This document shows positions 5,877 to 13,239 of a DNA stretch of 13,561 bases, piece after piece. Both the position numbers and the translations under genes were made by a program. The notes beneath the pieces were generated by a model that was not told the origin of the DNA, ran no database searches, and was given only the letters and a program-made list of their open reading frames with translations. Numbering within the stretch: position 1 is the stretch's first letter; each line of letters begins with the position of its first letter. This DNA comes from Dehalococcoidia bacterium (GTDB taxonomy: Bacteria > Chloroflexota > Dehalococcoidia > JAENJB01), in assembly GCA_016844565.1 (NCBI GenBank), contig JAENJB010000015.1:1-13561 (forward strand). Direction: 5' to 3'.

Positions 5877-6815
5877 ATGCTTAAGACCAAACTCGCTTAC
5901 CGTCCCAGCGGCTACCAGCTACCCGTGATCTCGATTATCCAGGAGCACAAACTCTACCAGCAGTTCGGACTGGAGGCAGAGTTGAGCCTGGCGCAGACAT
6001 CCGAAATAGCGGAGGATCTCCTCTTGCGGGGCGAGATTCAGTTCATCATCGGCAACCACATCGTCCCTATGTCCGACCGGGTGAAGGGAGTCCCCCTCAT
6101 CTACATGGCCCAGGCAACCAACTGGTCGCTGGACAGGCTGGTGACCTGGCAGCCTGGCATCAACTCGCTCAAGGACATGAAGGGCAAGCGGATAACTTTT
6201 GGACCCGCCCGCGACAGCCATCCATCTCTCACCAAGCGGCTATGTGCCATGCAGGCCGGACTCGACTTGGCAAAGGACGTCGAGGTCGTTCCCATCGAAG
6301 GGAACGATATGGCCGAGCTTCAAGCCATCTATGACAGGAAGATTGACGCCGCGCTGCTGAGTTCCCCTTTTGACCTCCGCGCCCGCAGGATGGGGCTAAG
6401 GGTCCTGGAGACGCCGGCCGTGCCCATGGTCTGCGGCATGACTGTGTGCACCATGTCGCCCTTCGCCAAAGAAAACGGCGACCTTGTAAAGCGAGTGGTC
6501 CAGACCCTCTCCGCCGGTATCCACCGGTTCAGGACGGATAAGAAGGAAGCCTTCAGCGTCATGAAAGCCAGGCTGGGCAAAAGCACCAGGCTCCAACTCG
6601 ACGACGATGAACTCATAGAGCACCTCTACAATGACAGCGTGGAACTCATGGATAAGAAACTGTACCCTACGACGCAGGCAATCCAGAACGTCTACCAGGC
6701 CGCGCTCATCCTGCATCCCGAGGTCAAGAGCCTGAATCCCTTGTCGATGTGGGACCTCCACTATACACGGGAGTTGGACGAGGAAGGCTTCTTCGACAAG
6801 CTCTACCGCGCGTAG
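5877..6815 (+). CDS. NMT1/THI5-like substrate-binding protein without a signal peptide
   Basis: This 312-residue protein resembles the periplasmic-binding fold of the NMT1/THI5 and SsuA/TauA group. It has an early LAYRPSGYQLPVISIIQEHKL strand-helix pair; FGLEAELSLAQTSEIAEDLLLRGEIQFIIGN, the typical 'number of sites' region of the first lobe; an LKDMKGKRITFGP lobe crossover near 100; and DAALLSSPFDLRARRMGLRVL. Such proteins usually bind small organic ligands for ABC uptake. Here the N-terminus (MLKTKLAYRPSGY) has no signal peptide, lipobox or membrane anchor. AGGAGAGGAG just upstream supports this ATG, so the protein is probably cytoplasmic. No permease or ATPase gene is nearby. The amidohydrolase gene follows after six bases, implying a shared transcript and possibly a shared small-molecule substrate. 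The ligand is unknown. Confidence 0.8.
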   Translation: MLKTKLAYRPSGYQLPVISIIQEHKLYQQFGLEAELSLAQTSEIAEDLLLRGEIQFIIGNHIVPMSDRVKGVPLIYMAQATNWSLDRLVTWQPGINSLKDMKGKRITFGPARDSHPSLTKRLCAMQAGLDLAKDVEVVPIEGNDMAELQAIYDRKIDAALLSSPFDLRARRMGLRVLETPAVPMVCGMTVCTMSPFAKENGDLVKRVVQTLSAGIHRFRTDKKEAFSVMKARLGKSTRLQLDDDELIEHLYNDSVELMDKKLYPTTQAIQNVYQAALILHPEVKSLNPLSMWDLHYTRELDEEGFFDKLYRA

Positions 6816-6821
6816 AAACCG

Positions 6822-8375
6822 ATGGCTCCCAGTTCCGATGCAGACCTGGTCCTCTGCAATGCCAACGTGCTCACGATGGACCGCAGAAAGCCGAGAGCAG
6901 CCCTGGTAGCTATCAAAGACGGAAGGGTTCTCGGGCTGGGATCGCCGGGCGACGTCTCAACCTTCTGCGGCCCCAGCAGTCGCGTCATCGACTGCCAGGG
7001 CAGGACCGTCGTCCCGGGTTTCAATGACGCCCACTGCCATTTCTTCTCCCTGGTGCGGAGGCTGCTCAGCATCGACTCCAGCCCCGCTTCCGTACACAGC
7101 ATCGGCGGAATCGTGGAGACCATCAAGGCGTCCGCCGCCCGCACACAACCGGGCAACTGGATCACCGCCGTTGGCTACGACGAGTCCCGCCTGACAGAAA
7201 AACGCCACCCTGCGCGCCAGGACCTCGACAAAGCTACCACCACCCACCCGGTGAGGCTGCTCCACCGCACCGGCCGCGCCTGCGTGCTGAACACCCTGGC
7301 CCTCTCCATGGCCAGCATTGGCTCCGAGACCGAAGACCCTCCAGGAGGACTCATCGACCGCGAGATTGACTCGGGGGAACCGACAGGACTACTCTTCCAA
7401 ATGAACGGGCTAGTCGAAGCTATCATACCGCCGCTCGCCGAAGAGAAGTTGCGCTGGGGCGTGAGGCTTGCCAACCACCTTAATCTTTCTCGCGGCATCA
7501 CCACATTTCAGGATGCGTCGGTAACCAATGACCTCTCCCAATGGCAAACTTTCCAGAGGCTGAAGGAACATGGCGCCATTCGAAGCAGGATTTCCATGAT
7601 GCCCGGCTTCGAAGCCCTGGATCAGTTCACCGCCTCCGGACTGGCCTTCCGTAGCGGGGACCAGCACCTGCGCTTGGGCGCGGTAAAGATTGTGGTCGAC
7701 CGGACCACCGGCCGGCTCAATCCTCCCCAGGAGGAGCTAACCCGCCAGGTGCTCCAGGCAAACCGAGCCGGCTTCCAGGTCGCCCTGCATGCCATCGAGG
7801 AGGAAGACATCGAAGCGGCAATCACCGCTCTAGATGTCTCGCACGCCCAAGGCGCGGGCCGGGGCAAACGACCCCGGGTGGAGCACTGCTCGGTCTGTCC
7901 GCCCGTACTGCTGGACAGTCTAGTCCGCCTCGAAGCTGTGGTGGTCAGCCAACCGCCCTTCGTCTACTTCAGCGGCGACAGATACCTGGCGGACGTCGAG
8001 AGTACCCAGAGACCATGGCTCTACCGCTTTCGCTCTTTCCTGCGGGCCGGTTTGCACTTGGCGGGCAGCTCCGACTCCCCCGTCGCAGACAACAACCCGC
8101 TGGTCGGCATGTACGCCGCCGTCACCCGGCGAACGGAAGAAGGCCAGACTGTTGTGCCGGGTGAAAGAGTCTCCCCACTCCAAGCCCTCAGGATATACAC
8201 GATAAGCCCGGCATACGCTTCATTCGACGAAGAGGAGAAAGGATCCCTCTGCACCGGCAGGCTGGCCGACTTGGTAGTGCTCAGCGCCGACCCTACCCAT
8301 TTGCCACCCGAAGAGATGAGAGCCGTTCAGGTCGAAATGACCATCATAGGCGGCCAGGTAGTCCACCAGATTTGA
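6822..8375 (+). CDS. YtcJ-type metal-dependent amidohydrolase (amidohydrolase family 3)
   Basis: This 517-residue enzyme belongs to the amidohydrolase superfamily. A small beta-sandwich begins the protein (DLVLCNANVLTMD, IKDGRVLGLG). It leads into VPGFNDAHCHF, where H71 and H73 are the first metal ligands. Further likely ligands are K289 (VKIVVDRTTG), H323 (VALHAIEEED), H355 (RVEHCSV) and D418 (GSSDSPV). The C-terminus returns to the sandwich (GRLADLVVLSADP, then a final VEMTIIGGQVVHQ strand). This order is typical of YtcJ-like proteins, which hydrolyse amides, carbamates or imines; the exact substrate is unknown. It has no signal peptide and should be cytoplasmic. The ATG lies six bases after the NMT1-like gene with only a weak ribosome-binding site, so translation may be coupled. 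Confidence 0.88.
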   Translation: MAPSSDADLVLCNANVLTMDRRKPRAALVAIKDGRVLGLGSPGDVSTFCGPSSRVIDCQGRTVVPGFNDAHCHFFSLVRRLLSIDSSPASVHSIGGIVETIKASAARTQPGNWITAVGYDESRLTEKRHPARQDLDKATTTHPVRLLHRTGRACVLNTLALSMASIGSETEDPPGGLIDREIDSGEPTGLLFQMNGLVEAIIPPLAEEKLRWGVRLANHLNLSRGITTFQDASVTNDLSQWQTFQRLKEHGAIRSRISMMPGFEALDQFTASGLAFRSGDQHLRLGAVKIVVDRTTGRLNPPQEELTRQVLQANRAGFQVALHAIEEEDIEAAITALDVSHAQGAGRGKRPRVEHCSVCPPVLLDSLVRLEAVVVSQPPFVYFSGDRYLADVESTQRPWLYRFRSFLRAGLHLAGSSDSPVADNNPLVGMYAAVTRRTEEGQTVVPGERVSPLQALRIYTISPAYASFDEEEKGSLCTGRLADLVVLSADPTHLPPEEMRAVQVEMTIIGGQVVHQI

Positions 8376-8416
8376 CTTGCGTCCCGCTCCACCGGTAAAC
8401 TTATAGAGAGACGCAA

Positions 8417-8650
8417 ATGCCCATTTACGAGTACTGTTGCCCCGGCTGCCAGCACCGGTTTGAGCTATTGAGACCGCTGGCCTCAGCCGGCGAATCGGTG
8501 GCCTGTCCGCGATGCCGGAAGCCGACCAAACGAGCGGTGTCGAGTTTCGCCTCTTTCTCAAGAGGCGCCGATGGATCATCGACGCCGGTGGCTGGCGGCG
8601 GCTCCGGATGCAGCAGTTGTTCTTCTTCTAGCTGCGCTACCTGCGGCTGA
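8417..8650 (+). CDS. FmdB-type small zinc-ribbon protein
   Basis: This 77-residue protein begins MPIYEYCCPGCQHRFELL, the hallmark of the FmdB/CxxC_CXXC regulatory-protein family. The zinc ribbon uses C8-x2-C11 and C30-x2-C33 (ACPRC). The tail is Gly/Ser-rich and ends in a second cysteine set, C65-x2-C68 and C73-x2-C76. FmdB proteins were named for a putative regulator of formamidase/amidase genes; their biochemical role is poorly defined. It lies 41 bases after the amidohydrolase and may be the last gene of that unit. The ribosome-binding site (AGAG) is weak. Confidence 0.88.
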   Translation: MPIYEYCCPGCQHRFELLRPLASAGESVACPRCRKPTKRAVSSFASFSRGADGSSTPVAGGGSGCSSCSSSSCATCG

Positions 8651-8667
8651 ACCCCCGCGAAGCCGCA
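8642..8667 (+). terminator. Possible terminator hairpin between convergent genes
   Basis: TGCGGCT (8642-8648) and AGCCGCA (8661-8667) form a perfect 7-bp GC-rich stem with a 12-base loop. It overlaps the fmdB-like stop and lies just before the end of the convergent gene at 8714. No T-tract follows on either strand, so intrinsic termination is uncertain. Confidence 0.35.
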
Positions 8668-8713
8668 TCCCCCGGTGCCATTTACCACCACCCGCTACCA
8701 ATTGTGCGTTTCC

Positions 8714-9838
8714 CTATCCCCGGACTCCCAGCTCTTTCTGCCAGAATGAGGCTGACCGCCTGAGATTCTCCGTGGTCATCGCCTCAACCGGTATGAGGAT
8801 GGACTCCACCTTCCGGTCGGCGACTATCTTGTGAATCCTGGAGCGCTTCGCCACCTCAGGATCGAAGACCAGCGAGCGGAAAGCCTCCGACCACACCAGC
8901 AGACCCTCAGGCGAGGTCAGGTTCTCCAGGAAGAGCCTGGTAGCGTTCGGATGCGGATTGTTCTTCAGCACTGATATGGAGAAGGGGGTCGACATAACCG
9001 GCGACACGGGCGCATAGTCAACGGGCGCCCCCCGGTCAATCATGATCTGGGTGGTGATCGACGCCGCGGAGATGAAGAGGGCGGCCTCCCCCGCGGCGAT
9101 CAGCTCTATCGGATAGCCACGCTGGACCAGAGGGCGAGCATTCTGGATCACGGTCCTCCAATAGCTCTCCGACTTGTCCCAGTCCAGCTTCCCCCCCGCA
9201 CCCCAGATCAAGGCCATAAAGAGAGGATTCACGTCCCCGGAACTGGAGATCATTGCCTTCCCACGCCATCTCTGGTCCTTCAGGTCGTCCCATGTCTTTG
9301 GGGCATCAGCCTTCGGAAGCAGATTGGTGTTATACGCCATTACCTTGAGGTTCGTGATGTAGGAGCGGTAGAAGTTGTGTTTGGGCTGGTCGGTCCATTT
9401 CTGGGTGGCGGCCGGCCAACTGTAGTCTTGCAGAATTCCCAGATTCATCAAATCCACTGTGTCGTTAATGCTGGTCGAGATGAGATCCGGTGTGAACTTG
9501 CCCGCCTTGGCCTCCTCCGCCAGCTTGACCGTAATCTCAGCGGATCTGGCATCCCATACCGTCAGCTTCAGGAACGGATACTTCTCATTGAACTGTCTCC
9601 TGATGACGTCCAGATCGGCAGCCGTGTTCGACCAGATCACCACCTCCCCCTCTTTCTTAGCCGCCTCTATCACTAGCTGCTGAGCAGTGCCTGTGCCAAC
9701 CGCCGGTGCGGCCGGTGCGGTCGACGGTGTCGGCGCCGGTGCAGGTACAGGAGCAGGTGACTGCGGCGCGGCGCAAGCAGACAGCACCAGAACAAGAACC
9801 ATAAACAACCCCAATATGCCACAAGCCAACTTGGTCAT
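8714..9838 (-). CDS. Solute-binding lipoprotein of the iron(III)/AfuA-like ABC type
   Basis: This 374-residue protein (from the chosen start) has a lipoprotein signal peptide ending in lipobox L19-S20-A21-C22. An Ala/Pro-rich linker (about 23-50) then holds the domain away from the membrane. The binding domain follows the type-2 periplasmic-binding pattern of iron(III) and related transporters: EGEVVIWSNTAADLDVIRRQF, FTPDLISTSINDTVDLMNLGIL, VMAYNTNLLPKADAPKTWDDL, GKAMISSSGDVNPLFMAL and NPHPNATRLFLENLTSPEG. The ligand is not identifiable; many members bind organic anions rather than iron. The ATG at 9836-9838 has GAGGAGGA eight bases upstream. The frame is open to a candidate start at 9901, but that extension would bury the signal peptide. 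No permease or ATPase gene is adjacent. Confidence 0.88.
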   Translation of the reverse strand: MTKLACGILGLFMVLVLVLSACAAPQSPAPVPAPAPTPSTAPAAPAVGTGTAQQLVIEAAKKEGEVVIWSNTAADLDVIRRQFNEKYPFLKLTVWDARSAEITVKLAEEAKAGKFTPDLISTSINDTVDLMNLGILQDYSWPAATQKWTDQPKHNFYRSYITNLKVMAYNTNLLPKADAPKTWDDLKDQRWRGKAMISSSGDVNPLFMALIWGAGGKLDWDKSESYWRTVIQNARPLVQRGYPIELIAAGEAALFISAASITTQIMIDRGAPVDYAPVSPVMSTPFSISVLKNNPHPNATRLFLENLTSPEGLLVWSEAFRSLVFDPEVAKRSRIHKIVADRKVESILIPVEAMTTENLRRSASFWQKELGVRG

Positions 9839-9899
9839 CTCACACGTCCTCCTCATAGGCGCAAACATCGGCCGGGGTGCCGCTATGCGGCTGGTTCGC

Positions 9900-9929
9900 A
9901 AAATACCACTTTGAACTTCCCCTTGTCAA
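9900..9929 (-). promoter_or_regulatory. Promoter of the solute-binding lipoprotein gene
   Basis: On the minus strand a consensus TTGACA (9924-9929) is followed after 18 bases by TATTTT (9900-9905). It lies about 60 bases upstream of the ATG at 9838. This supports the shorter start and leaves an untranslated leader of about 50 bases. Confidence 0.6.
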
Positions 9930-9980
9930 ATGACGGCGTCCGTTGCACTTCCATACCAGGAGTTCACAGCCCTTTTGCGC

Positions 9981-9986
9981 TATAAT
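9981..9986 (+). promoter_or_regulatory. Candidate -10 element upstream of the methyltransferase gene
   Basis: A perfect TATAAT follows TTTTGCGC. No convincing -35 box lies at 16-18 bases. The direction and the roughly 100-base distance to the GTG start at 10083 fit the methyltransferase transcript. It is divergent from the promoter at 9900-9929. Confidence 0.4.
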
Positions 9987-10023
9987 CCTTACATTTACTA
10001 TCAGCAGATTGAAGGGCTGCCAC

Positions 10024-10089
10024 CATGCCAGACGAAAAATCGCACCGGCTGCGACAGCAGAGAAGTCTGAGGAGATTGTTCAGTGCTTG
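10024..10089 (+). CDS. Possible 21-codon leader ORF overlapping the methyltransferase start
   Basis: An ATG preceded by GAAGGG opens a frame encoding a basic peptide (starts MPDEKSHRLRQQ, ends RRLFSA). Its TGA (10087-10089) lies just inside the methyltransferase gene, which begins with GTG at 10083. This could couple translation of the two. There is no homology to support it, and a short ORF like this can arise by chance. Confidence 0.2.
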
Positions 10090-10631
10090 AAGGCCACGAC
10101 CACACCGCGCAACCAGCCCGGTTCCTGATAGACAACATCGACCTCTTGCCGCTAGGACGCGCGCTCGATATCGCCATGGGCGAGGGACAGAACGCCATCT
10201 TCCTGGCCACCCACGGCTTCGAGGTCGAAGGCGTCGATATTTCCACCGACGCCGTAGCCAGTGCCCTGAAAGCGGCTCAGCAAGCCGGAATCAGTATTCG
10301 GGCCACCATCACTGACATCGAGAGAGGCTACGTCATCCCGCAGAACACCTACGATGTGATAGTCTGCTTCCACTACCTTCAGCGCTCCCTCATTCCTCAA
10401 ATCAAGGACGGGCTCAAAGCGGGCGGAGTGGTAGTCTATGAGACATTCATCATCGACCAAGTCCAATTCGGCAGACCGAGAAACCCGGCCCACCTCCTCA
10501 AACACAACGAGCTGCTTGATCTGTTCCGCGACTTCAGATGCCTCCGCTACCGTGAAGGCATCGTCGAAGGGCGGAAAGCCATCGCCGGCATCGTAGCCCA
10601 AAAGGGTGCGCCCTCACCCGGGAATACGTAG
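10083..10631 (+). CDS. TehB-like class I SAM-dependent methyltransferase
   Basis: This 182-residue protein shows the Rossmann-fold motifs of class I methyltransferases. Motif I is ALDIAMGEGQNAIFLA (27-42). Motif II is VEGVDIST, where the acidic residue would contact the ribose of SAM. An ATITDIERG segment and YDVIVCFHYLQRSLIPQI correspond to motifs III/IV. The Gly-Glu-Gly-x-Asn form with a following FLA is typical of the TehB/thiopurine-methyltransferase-like group; the substrate is unknown. The start is GTG at 10083, with GAGGAGA seven bases upstream. An in-frame TGA at 10068-10070 rules out any longer reading. Rubrerythrin follows after 113 bases and seems to have its own promoter. Confidence 0.85.
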   Translation: MLEGHDHTAQPARFLIDNIDLLPLGRALDIAMGEGQNAIFLATHGFEVEGVDISTDAVASALKAAQQAGISIRATITDIERGYVIPQNTYDVIVCFHYLQRSLIPQIKDGLKAGGVVVYETFIIDQVQFGRPRNPAHLLKHNELLDLFRDFRCLRYREGIVEGRKAIAGIVAQKGAPSPGNT

Positions 10632-10664
10632 GCCTGGCGAATAACAAATACGTACGACTACACA

Positions 10665-10694
10665 TTGAACCGTCATCCCCTGGTGTGCTAAAGT
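10665..10694 (+). promoter_or_regulatory. Candidate promoter of the rubrerythrin gene
   Basis: TTGAAC (10665-10670) and TAAAGT (10689-10694) lie 18 bases apart, about 50 bases before the rubrerythrin ATG. The -35 is good and the -10 is weak. Two copies of AATACGTA lie just upstream (10623-10630 and 10647-10654). Confidence 0.35.
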
Positions 10695-10744
10695 CATAGC
10701 ATCCGCGGGAAGGATTTCAACTCACCGCGCAAGAGGAGTTAGAG

Positions 10745-11296
10745 ATGCATGCAATAACAGCTGGCAACCTGCGCAACGCCCACGGTGGAGAGTCCATGGC
10801 TCACATGCGGTACAAGATATGGGCAGACGTGGCCCAGCGGGAGGGCTTTCCCAACATAGCCCGGTTGTTCCGCGCCATCTCCTCAGCCGAAATCGTTCAC
10901 GCAACCGGACACTTTCGCGAGTTAGGCAGCCAGCTTGGCGACTCATTGTGTGCGTCAATGGCGGTATTCGGTCTCGGCACCACCTCCCAGAACCTTCAGG
11001 GCGGGATCAACGGCGAAACGTACGAAATCACTGAAATGTATCCTACATTTCTCGAGACCGCCAGGTTCCAGAGAGAGAATGGCGCGCAACAGAGCTTCCA
11101 GTACGCTCTCTCAGGTGAGAAGACCCACGCCGCGCTGTTTCAAAAAGCCAAGACGGCTCTCGATTCCACCAAACGCGATGCCCCTCTTGGCCCGATTCAA
11201 GTATGCGGCGTCTGCGGCTGGACCTACGAGGGAGACATACCTGACGAATGCCCCATCTGCAAGGCCAGAAGAGAGAAGTTCACCACCTTCGCTTGA
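10745..11296 (+). CDS. Rubrerythrin (diiron ferritin-like domain plus rubredoxin domain)
   Basis: This 183-residue protein has all the expected iron ligands. The ferritin-like four-helix domain (about 1-140) carries E16 (HGGESMAH), E49-x2-H52 (SAEIVHATGHF), E91 and E94 before MYPTF, and E125-x2-H128 (SGEKTHAALF). The C-terminal rubredoxin-like domain (about 152-180) carries C154-x2-C157 and C169-x2-C172. Rubrerythrins reduce hydrogen peroxide in anaerobes and microaerophiles, taking electrons through the rubredoxin site. This suggests that the host lives with little oxygen. The ATG at 10745 has AAGAGGAG six bases upstream. The gene converges on the NMP-kinase gene, 30 bases apart. Confidence 0.95.
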   Translation: MHAITAGNLRNAHGGESMAHMRYKIWADVAQREGFPNIARLFRAISSAEIVHATGHFRELGSQLGDSLCASMAVFGLGTTSQNLQGGINGETYEITEMYPTFLETARFQRENGAQQSFQYALSGEKTHAALFQKAKTALDSTKRDAPLGPIQVCGVCGWTYEGDIPDECPICKARREKFTTFA

Positions 11297-11326
11297 CTGC
11301 GGACGGAGTTGCTGCCAGCGCCGGGG

Positions 11327-11977
11327 CTATCGCGACCTCACCGACCACCTGGCATCGAGCTGCTTGCGCAGCTCCTGAGCTGTGGACTTCGCGTCTACTT
11401 CCAAATGCAGCACGGGTACCTCCAGACAGCGGTAGTGCTCAAGCAGCGGCGCCGTCCTCATCCTGAACGTTTCTAGTCGCCGGCTGACCGCTTCCAGCGT
11501 CTCGTCCCCACGGCCACTCCGATCGCCGCCGGTATTGGTCCGAATCCTCTCCCACACCACCTCAGGTCCGCACTCAAGACTCACCAGCGTTTGCACACCT
11601 ACTATTCGCTCTATGCCCTTAGCCTGACCAACGTGCCGCGGTAAACCGTTGAGTACAATCACGGTGTCCTGGCTCGCTCTCCGGCAAGTCAAGTAATCGA
11701 CCAGCAGCTTCTCCGCGATTGAGAAATGCTCGTCCTCCAGCAGCCTGCCAGATCTCAGCGATGTCTCAACCACCTCGCGCTCGCCGACCGTAAGCGGTCC
11801 GGTCCGCTGGCCAGCAGAGACACGCAAAGCCTCCCCGAAATCGAAGTGCAGACACCGCCTGCCCCACAGCCCTCCATCTTCCAACAATTGCCCGAGCGGA
11901 GTCTTGCCTGAACCGGTCGGCCCCACCAGCAGCACAGCATTCCAACGCATGTTGCCCGCTTCAATAGATTCTCTCAA
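11327..11977 (-). CDS. Adenylate-kinase-like nucleoside monophosphate kinase
   Basis: This 216-residue P-loop kinase follows the adenylate-kinase plan in order. It has a Walker A motif GPTGSGKT (19-26); FDFGEALR near 45-52 in place of the usual STGDLLR; a GRLLEDEH segment near 78-84 as in the NMP-binding arm; NGLPR (110-114) in place of the usual DGFPR; a short, Gly/Arg/Asp-rich lid (about 144-160); and a following SRRLETFRMRTAPLLEHY helix. It is therefore a divergent member and may not use AMP. The lid has no zinc-binding cysteines. The start is TTG at 11975-11977, preceded by GGGGAAGGA at a good distance. The ATG at 11948-11950 (M10) would give the more usual N-terminus but has a weaker site. 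It is transcribed alone from an extended -10 promoter. Confidence 0.82.
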   Translation of the reverse strand: MRESIEAGNMRWNAVLLVGPTGSGKTPLGQLLEDGGLWGRRCLHFDFGEALRVSAGQRTGPLTVGEREVVETSLRSGRLLEDEHFSIAEKLLVDYLTCRRASQDTVIVLNGLPRHVGQAKGIERIVGVQTLVSLECGPEVVWERIRTNTGGDRSGRGDETLEAVSRRLETFRMRTAPLLEHYRCLEVPVLHLEVDAKSTAQELRKQLDARWSVRSR

Positions 11978-12014
11978 GTACCGTCCTTCCCCGAGGTATC
12001 AGAGTTCACCAAAT

Positions 12015-12023
12015 ATTATACCA
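12015..12023 (-). promoter_or_regulatory. Extended -10 promoter of the NMP-kinase-like gene
   Basis: The minus strand reads TGGTATAAT, a TG-extended consensus -10. No clear -35 box is present. It lies about 38 bases upstream of the TTG start at 11977, which leaves a short leader. Confidence 0.5.
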
Positions 12024-12082
12024 GCGTTCGGAGAAGGGAAGACCTCCATCCTCATCCGCTGAGCCCCCGGATAGCGTGCGTT

Positions 12083-12111
12083 TTGGCTGCTCCTGCAAAC
12101 TGTTGTATGAT
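12083..12111 (+). promoter_or_regulatory. Promoter of the aldo/keto reductase gene
   Basis: TTGGCT (12083-12088) and TATGAT (12106-12111) are separated by 17 bases. The promoter overlaps an open extension of the reductase frame, which argues that translation starts downstream at 12164. Confidence 0.55.
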
Positions 12112-12163
12112 GCACGGAGACCGCCAGGGCCGAACAACAACCGACATTGAAGGGAGGAGCCTC

Positions 12164-13093
12164 ATGGAGTACCGCAGGCTGGGAAACTCAGGACTCAAGG
12201 TCTCGCAGATTGGCCTGGGAGGCAACAACTTCGGAGCGCGAGCCGACGAACCTACTTCAATCAGCGTTGTCAACCATGCTCTAGATATCGGTATCAATTT
12301 CATCGACACCGCCGAGACGTATTCTCAAGGCCACTCCGAGGAAGCGGTGGGCAAGGCGATAAGGGGGAAACGCCCTCAGGTCATCATCGCCACCAAGTTC
12401 GGCCCGAGGGGTGTTCTTCCCGACCAGCAAGGAGGCTCGCGCAATTACATCATGAAAGCAGTGGAAGGTAGCTTGAAACGTCTCGACACCGATTATATTG
12501 ACCTTTACTACTTCCACCACCCCGACCCGCAGACTCCTATAGAGGAAACCCTGCGCGCCATGAATGACATGGTCCGTGCCGGCAAGGTGCGCTATATCGC
12601 GTGCTCCAACTTCACCGGATGGCAGCTCGCCGATGCCTTGTGGACCTCCAGGCAGCTCAACGTGGAATCCTTCATCGCAGTGCAATCGAAATATAACCTG
12701 CTCGACCGCAGCATCGAGCGGGAGTTGGTCCCATGCTGCTTGGGCCATGGCATCGGGATAATACCGTGGGGGCCGCTGGCCAGCGGTTTCCTCACCGGGA
12801 AATACCCCCCGGGCCAGCGAATACCACCTGGGTCGCGCCTGGCAAGCCCACCGTCAATCTATGCCGACATCGCTACCGAGGCCAACTTTGGCAAGCTGAC
12901 CAAACTCGAACTCTTCTCTAAGGAGCGCGGCCACAACGTTGCCGAGCTTGCCATAGCCTGGCTGCTCTCGCATCCCTGGCTGGGCTCCGTAATCGCCGGA
13001 GCCATGAGCCCGGCACAACTGTCTGCCAATGCGGCGGCGGCAACCTGGAAGCTAACTGCAGAGGACATTGCTCAACTCGATAAGCTCGTGTGA
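12164..13093 (+). CDS. Aldo/keto reductase
   Basis: This 309-residue (beta/alpha)8-barrel oxidoreductase reduces or oxidises carbonyl and alcohol groups with NAD(P)H. The N-terminus MEYRRLGNSGLKVSQIGLGG is typical. The catalytic tetrad is complete: D48 (FIDTA), Y53 (ETYSQG), K78 (IATKFG) and H118 (LYYFHHPDP). Cofactor-binding segments appear as CSNFTGWQL, VQSKYNLLDRSIE (near 190), IIPWGPLASGFLTGKY (near 210) and a C-terminal GSVIAGAMSPAQLSANA helix region. It resembles the YghZ/voltage-gated-potassium-channel-beta-like branch (AKR6/AKR11-type), with unknown substrate. I chose the ATG at 12164 (GGGAGGAG upstream) over an open extension to 12083, which lacks a ribosome-binding site and covers the promoter. 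Confidence 0.93.
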   Translation: MEYRRLGNSGLKVSQIGLGGNNFGARADEPTSISVVNHALDIGINFIDTAETYSQGHSEEAVGKAIRGKRPQVIIATKFGPRGVLPDQQGGSRNYIMKAVEGSLKRLDTDYIDLYYFHHPDPQTPIEETLRAMNDMVRAGKVRYIACSNFTGWQLADALWTSRQLNVESFIAVQSKYNLLDRSIERELVPCCLGHGIGIIPWGPLASGFLTGKYPPGQRIPPGSRLASPPSIYADIATEANFGKLTKLELFSKERGHNVAELAIAWLLSHPWLGSVIAGAMSPAQLSANAAAATWKLTAEDIAQLDKLV

Positions 13094-13239
13094 CTGTCTC
13101 TTTGTTTAGCCCATGCCGGTCCAGGTACTTGAGAAACCTGTCCCCGGGCCAGCTACGCCACCTTACCGAGGGTGCCCGGCTCCGTTTCCATCTCTTGTTC
13201 CATGGAGAAGTTCCACACACTCCCGCCGCCTCAAACCGC

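Noticed and set aside
10152..10601. 149-codon minus-strand frame opposite the methyltransferase gene
   Set aside because: It is a shadow of the methyltransferase reading frame, which carries the recognisable SAM-binding motifs.
13144..13179. CCGGGC/GCCCGG inverted repeat between the reductase and phosphoribosyltransferase genes
   Set aside because: The six-base stem has a 24-base spacing and no T-run follows, so terminator function is not supported.
12918..13220. 100-codon minus-strand frame across the 3' end of the aldo/keto reductase
   Set aside because: It is mostly antisense to a well-supported gene, its composition is that of a shadow frame, and no family motif or ribosome-binding site was recognised.
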